Source of the DNA: Bacillota bacterium
GTDB taxonomy: Bacteria > Bacillota > Clostridia > Lachnospirales > Lachnospiraceae
Length of the DNA: 6,898 nucleotides
Direction: 5' to 3'
Assembly: GCA_023460575.1 (NCBI GenBank)
Contig: JAEWPQ010000249.1
Location: 1-6,898 of the forward strand
Below the pieces are notes generated by a model. It was not told the DNA's origin. It did no database searches and was given only the letters and a program-made list of their open reading frames with translations. Position numbers and translations under genes: made by a program. This document shows positions 5,925 to 6,898 of this stretch, in pieces (the first letter of the stretch is position 1; every line of letters begins with the position of its first letter).

Positions 5925-6898
5925 ATGAAACGGGTTAAGATGATCGTTGCCTACGACGGAACCAATTACTGCGGCTGGCAGATCCAGAACAATGGAATCA
6001 CCATTGAGGAGGTTTTAAACCGTACTTTGACAGACTTATTAAAGGAGCCGGTCACTGTAACAGGAGCCAGCAGGACAGATTCCGGAGTACATTCGGAGGG
6101 AAATGTGGCAGTTTTTGATACAGAAAACCGAATGCCTGCAGACAAGATCTGTTTTGCCTTAAACCAGAGGCTGCCGGAAGATATCCGGGTGCTTCACTCG
6201 GAGGAAGTTCCGGGTAGTTACCACCCCAGGAAGCAAAATTGTGTTAAGACTTACGAGTATAAGATTATGAACCGGAAAATCGAAATTCCGACCATGCGGC
6301 TATACAGCTATTTCTGCTACTTTCCCCTTGATGTGGAAAAAATGCGGGAGGGCGCGGCCTATCTGGTTGGAGAACATGATTTTAAAAGCTTCTGCACCGC
6401 CAGAGGGCAGGCAGAGGAAACGGTACGGACCATTTACAGTCTGGAGGTTTTAAAGTCTGATGATCTCATAACAATCCGGATTAAGGGCAATGGATTTTTA
6501 TATAATATGGTAAGAATCATTGCAGGAACACTGATGAAAGTGGGAAGGGGAGTTTATCCTCCCCGTCATGTGGAAGAGATTTTAGACGCAAGGGACCGGA
6601 ATGCAGCAGGACCGAAGGCTGTGGCGAAAGGTCTTACACTGGTGAGCCTTGAGTATGAAAAGGAACTTGAGAAAGAAATTAAGGGTGAGAATAAGGAGTG
6701 GAGTTATACTCTTTATCAGGATCGGATTGTCTCTCATAAGGAAGCAGGTCTGGTGATTCACAGATGCAGGGAAGAGGATTTTGAACGGCTTCTGATCCGT
6801 GTCGTGCATCAGGCAGTAAGAAACGGAGCTCATACTGTTTTGGTAAAGGACGAAGAACAGGAAGGCCGGATTATTACAGGCAGGGCATATGGATTTTA
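5925..6898 (+). CDS. truA: tRNA pseudouridine(38-40) synthase TruA with C-terminal extension, 3' end outside window
   Basis: TruA converts uridines at positions 38-40 of the tRNA anticodon arm to pseudouridine in the cytoplasm. The frame is open from the ATG at 5925 to the window edge (324 codons plus two bases, no stop). Residues 1-244 are a full TruA: VAYDGTNYCGWQ at 8-19, catalytic Asp52 in SRTDSGVH (49-56), conserved Tyr110 in KTYEYKI, GEHDFKSFC at 149-157, and GNGFLYNMVRIIAG at 188-201. TruA usually ends near GLTLVSLEY (236-244), but here a charged linker (about 245-258) and at least 66 more residues follow. That part has an apparent strand-strand-helix-strand pattern, and I do not recognise it. 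The continuation has no stops and similar codon use, so it looks genuinely coding. The gene is the fourth of the ecf operon; rplM and rpsI commonly follow in related genomes, but here they would be off the edge. Confidence 0.95.
   Translation, partial: MKRVKMIVAYDGTNYCGWQIQNNGITIEEVLNRTLTDLLKEPVTVTGASRTDSGVHSEGNVAVFDTENRMPADKICFALNQRLPEDIRVLHSEEVPGSYHPRKQNCVKTYEYKIMNRKIEIPTMRLYSYFCYFPLDVEKMREGAAYLVGEHDFKSFCTARGQAEETVRTIYSLEVLKSDDLITIRIKGNGFLYNMVRIIAGTLMKVGRGVYPPRHVEEILDARDRNAAGPKAVAKGLTLVSLEYEKELEKEIKGENKEWSYTLYQDRIVSHKEAGLVIHRCREEDFERLLIRVVHQAVRNGAHTVLVKDEEQEGRIITGRAYGF

Overview
The window looks like a chromosomal segment from a Gram-positive member of the class Clostridia, most probably Lachnospiraceae (Clostridium cluster XIVa, Lacrimispora/Lachnoclostridium-like). 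The reasons are the gene order (ribosomal protein L17, ECF transporter module, TruA), the unusually long L17, strong AGGAGG-type ribosome binding sites, moderate-to-low GC, and secreted proteins with C-terminal Trp/Tyr-rich cell-wall-binding repeats. The genus is inferred from gene content and was not confirmed by a search.

Layout, all on the plus strand. (1) 57-593 is rplQ, the last gene of a ribosomal protein/RNA polymerase operon whose earlier part lies outside the window; a hairpin terminator follows at 605-641. (2) 642-3195 is a self-contained transcription unit. It has a near-consensus sigma-A promoter at 776-805, a stem-loop at the predicted transcript start, two tandem genes for secreted surface proteins (872-2101 and 2124-3146), and a strong terminator at 3149-3195. 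Both proteins have a signal peptide, an Ig-like beta-rich domain, a fibronectin-III-like domain and a choline-binding-type repeat array. Neither shows a catalytic domain. (3) 3253-6898 is a second unit. Its promoter (3268-3296) is bracketed by a 15-bp imperfect inverted repeat and drives ecfA1, ecfA2, ecfT and truA, which are tightly packed or overlapping. truA runs off the right edge.

How the genes work together: EcfA1, EcfA2 and EcfT form the shared energizing module of group II ECF vitamin/micronutrient importers. No substrate-binding S component is present here, so S subunits are expected elsewhere in the genome. TruA makes pseudouridine in the tRNA anticodon arm and, in this family of operons, is commonly co-located with ribosomal protein genes (rplM and rpsI usually follow, beyond this edge). 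The surface protein pair interrupts the otherwise familiar rplQ-ecfA1 adjacency and carries its own promoter and terminator, so it looks like an inserted accessory cassette.

Most of the window is conventional. The points most worth a second look are the surface-protein cassette, the inverted repeat bracketing the ecf promoter, and an unassigned C-terminal extension of at least 80 residues on TruA. I found no CRISPR array, tRNA, rRNA, transposase or defence system.
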